Positions 5,445 through 6,671 of a DNA stretch of 6,671 bases are shown in pieces. Each line of letters starts with the position of its first letter. The first letter of the stretch is position 1. The notes beneath the pieces were generated by a model, which saw only the letters and a program-made list of their open reading frames with translations, did no database searches and had not been told where the DNA came from. The DNA is taken from positions 1-6,671 of the forward strand of contig JAQTRT010000186.1 in NCBI GenBank assembly GCA_028711675.1. The letters run 5' to 3'. The position numbers and the translations under genes were made by a program. Source of the stretch: a bacterium (GTDB lineage: Bacteria; Spirochaetota; JAHITG01).

Positions 5445-6395
5445 TCAATTCTTCCCGATCATTCTCAGGAAATGTCCGCCGTAAAGCATCAGAAAAAGGC
5501 CGGAAAGGATCAGGGCCAGACCGTTGAAAAGATAAGGCACGGATTTTTCATGGCCCAGAATGAAACCAAAAAGGATGGCGATTAAAGGCGTGACAAAGAC
5601 ATAGCTCACTATGCGGAGGCTGGGTTCATGCTTGAGCAGGAAATTATAAGCAATGAAGGCCAGGGAACCCACAAGGGCCAGGTAAAGGACCGAGAGAATG
5701 GAGGAGACCGAAAATCCAGAGAACTGCATCAGCCGGCCCGGACCGGATATTTCCATGCCCGCCAGGCAGATAAAGCCCACAAACAGCATCTGGATGGCGC
5801 TGTTCACCAGGCTGTCCGGATGCACCTTGATCCTGTGCCCCAGGCTTGTGGCAAAAGCCCAGGATACGGAAGCGCCGATAAGCATGAGCATTTCCAGGTT
5901 AAAGCTTGTCCTGATCGATCGGCCGTTGTACATGAGAAAAGCCACACCAAGCAGGCCCAGCAGTATACCACCTGCCATAACAAGGGATATCTTTTTTTTA
6001 ATGAGGACCCTGTCAAAGAAGGCCACGGCTATGGGAATGGACGCGATGATTAAAGCAGCCAAATAACTGTCCACTTTCCTGACAGCCACGGTCACCAGTC
6101 CTGTTCCGCCCAGAAGGAGAAAGGTCCCCATGAATACGGATGCCGCAATCTCTTTTAAGGTTGGTCTTTTTTTCAATCGGACCGTCAGAAGAGCGAAGAG
6201 CAGGAAGACAGAGCCTCCGATAAAGAACCGCCAGCCGAGTACAGTGAATGCCGGGATGGTGCTGACCGCAACCTTGGAAAAATAATATGTGGAACCCCAG
6301 ACGATATAGATCGTGAAATATGAGAGAAGGATCAGGGGCAGGAGAGTTCCCGGCCTTTTCGCCCCTGGCCCGGTTGGCCCGTTCGTTTTAGTCAT
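5445..6395 (-). CDS. EamA/DMT-family transporter, YedA-like
   Basis: Predicted inner-membrane metabolite exporter of the drug/metabolite transporter superfamily. It has 316 residues and about ten membrane segments in two EamA repeats (about 20-155 and 168-308). The first repeat carries the typical VWGSTYYFSKVAV (32-44) followed by GWRFFIGG (54-61). The second carries ASVSWAFATSLGHR (about 175-188), then GSLAFIAYNFLLKHEPSLRIVSYVFVTPLIAILFG, the characteristic final repeat, and ends FLMLYGGHFLR. Amino acid or metabolite efflux is the usual role, but the substrate is not predictable. I chose the ATG at 6395-6393 because AAGGA (complement of 6402-6406) is about six bases upstream and the ATG overlaps the stop of the preceding ankyrin gene as ATGA. 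An upstream in-frame start at 6449 would lie well inside that gene and add a charged, non-hydrophobic tail. Confidence 0.9.
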   Translation of the reverse strand: MTKTNGPTGPGAKRPGTLLPLILLSYFTIYIVWGSTYYFSKVAVSTIPAFTVLGWRFFIGGSVFLLFALLTVRLKKRPTLKEIAASVFMGTFLLLGGTGLVTVAVRKVDSYLAALIIASIPIAVAFFDRVLIKKKISLVMAGGILLGLLGVAFLMYNGRSIRTSFNLEMLMLIGASVSWAFATSLGHRIKVHPDSLVNSAIQMLFVGFICLAGMEISGPGRLMQFSGFSVSSILSVLYLALVGSLAFIAYNFLLKHEPSLRIVSYVFVTPLIAILFGFILGHEKSVPYLFNGLALILSGLFLMLYGGHFLRMIGKN

Positions 6396-6671
6396 TTTCT
6401 TTCCTTTTTTTTCTTCGGGGTCCGGAAACGGCTGATCATGTCCACACATTCCTTGAATCCTTTCCTGGCCGCGATATCCGCTGCTGTATCCCCTTTTTTA
6501 TTCTTCATCTCGGGATTAGCCCCGGCTTCCAGAAGGACCTGGAGCACGCCGATAAAACCGCCTTCCGCGGCTTCGTGCAGGGCTGTATGGCCGAAATAAC
6601 TCTCTTTTCCGTTCACGTTGGCCTTGTTCCTGATAAGGATGAGGACTGCATCGGTATGGCCTTTTGATGAC
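6392..6671 (-). CDS. Ankyrin-repeat protein, C-terminal part (N-terminus off right edge)
   Basis: The reading frame is open from the right edge to the TGA at 6394-6392; about 92 residues are visible. Ankyrin repeats are clear: the tail of one (SKGHTDAVLILIRNKANVN), a full one (GHTALHEAAEGGFIGVLQVLLEAGANPEMKNKKG) and the start of a capping repeat (DTAADIAARKGFKECVDMISRF). The protein ends in a lysine-rich tail, TPKKKKERK. Ankyrin repeats bind partner proteins. The number of repeats and any N-terminal signal peptide are outside the window, so location and partner are unknown. The GTG at 6616 could be taken as a start, but the repeat pattern continues upstream of it, so the gene is partial rather than a 74-residue protein. 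Its stop overlaps the start codon of the EamA transporter gene, which indicates cotranscription and probable translational coupling. Confidence 0.88.
   Translation of the reverse strand, partial: SSKGHTDAVLILIRNKANVNGKESYFGHTALHEAAEGGFIGVLQVLLEAGANPEMKNKKGDTAADIAARKGFKECVDMISRFRTPKKKKERK

Noticed and set aside
5628..6066. Two overlapping plus-strand open frames opposite the EamA transporter
   Set aside because: Both are antisense to the clear ten-helix transporter, and their products look like reverse-translated membrane segments.

Overview
This 6.7-kb window looks like chromosomal sequence from a diderm (Gram-negative-type) bacterium of mid-range base composition. It encodes a lipoprotein with a relaxed lipobox (S-A-G-C) and a FlgO/CsgG-like domain, a Sec-exported TPR-like protein and several inner-membrane transporters. 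A spirochaete or a deltaproteobacterium-like lineage would fit, but no marker gene settles it. No rRNA, tRNA, CRISPR array, transposase or phage gene is visible.

Left part (1-2123). A DHA3/EntS-type MFS exporter on the minus strand runs off the left edge. It is divergent from an apparently complete EntD-type phosphopantetheinyl transferase on the plus strand. They share a 125-bp intergenic region with an outward promoter for each gene and an imperfect inverted repeat over the exporter's promoter. Immediately after the transferase stop codon, on the opposite strand, lies the first 81 codons of a D-aminoacyl-tRNA deacylase (dtd). It is cut off right after its SQFTL motif, so the C-terminal catalytic part is missing. 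This looks like a recombination scar.

Middle part (2124-4725). A plus-strand cluster holds a small polytopic membrane protein of unknown function, a lipoprotein with a FlgO/CsgG-like N-terminal domain and an unassigned C-terminal domain, and a secreted protein with a TPR-like helical pair. The first two form an operon with a structured leader. The third has its own promoter, overlapped by a palindrome and so close to the ATG that the mRNA may be leaderless. Together they look like an envelope module of unknown function.

Right part (4726-6671). All genes are on the minus strand. A stand-alone V4R-like small-molecule/metal sensor domain protein has its own promoter and a strong ribosome binding site. 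Upstream of it are an EamA/YedA-type DMT transporter and, coupled to it by an ATGA overlap, the C-terminal end of an ankyrin-repeat protein that enters from the right edge.
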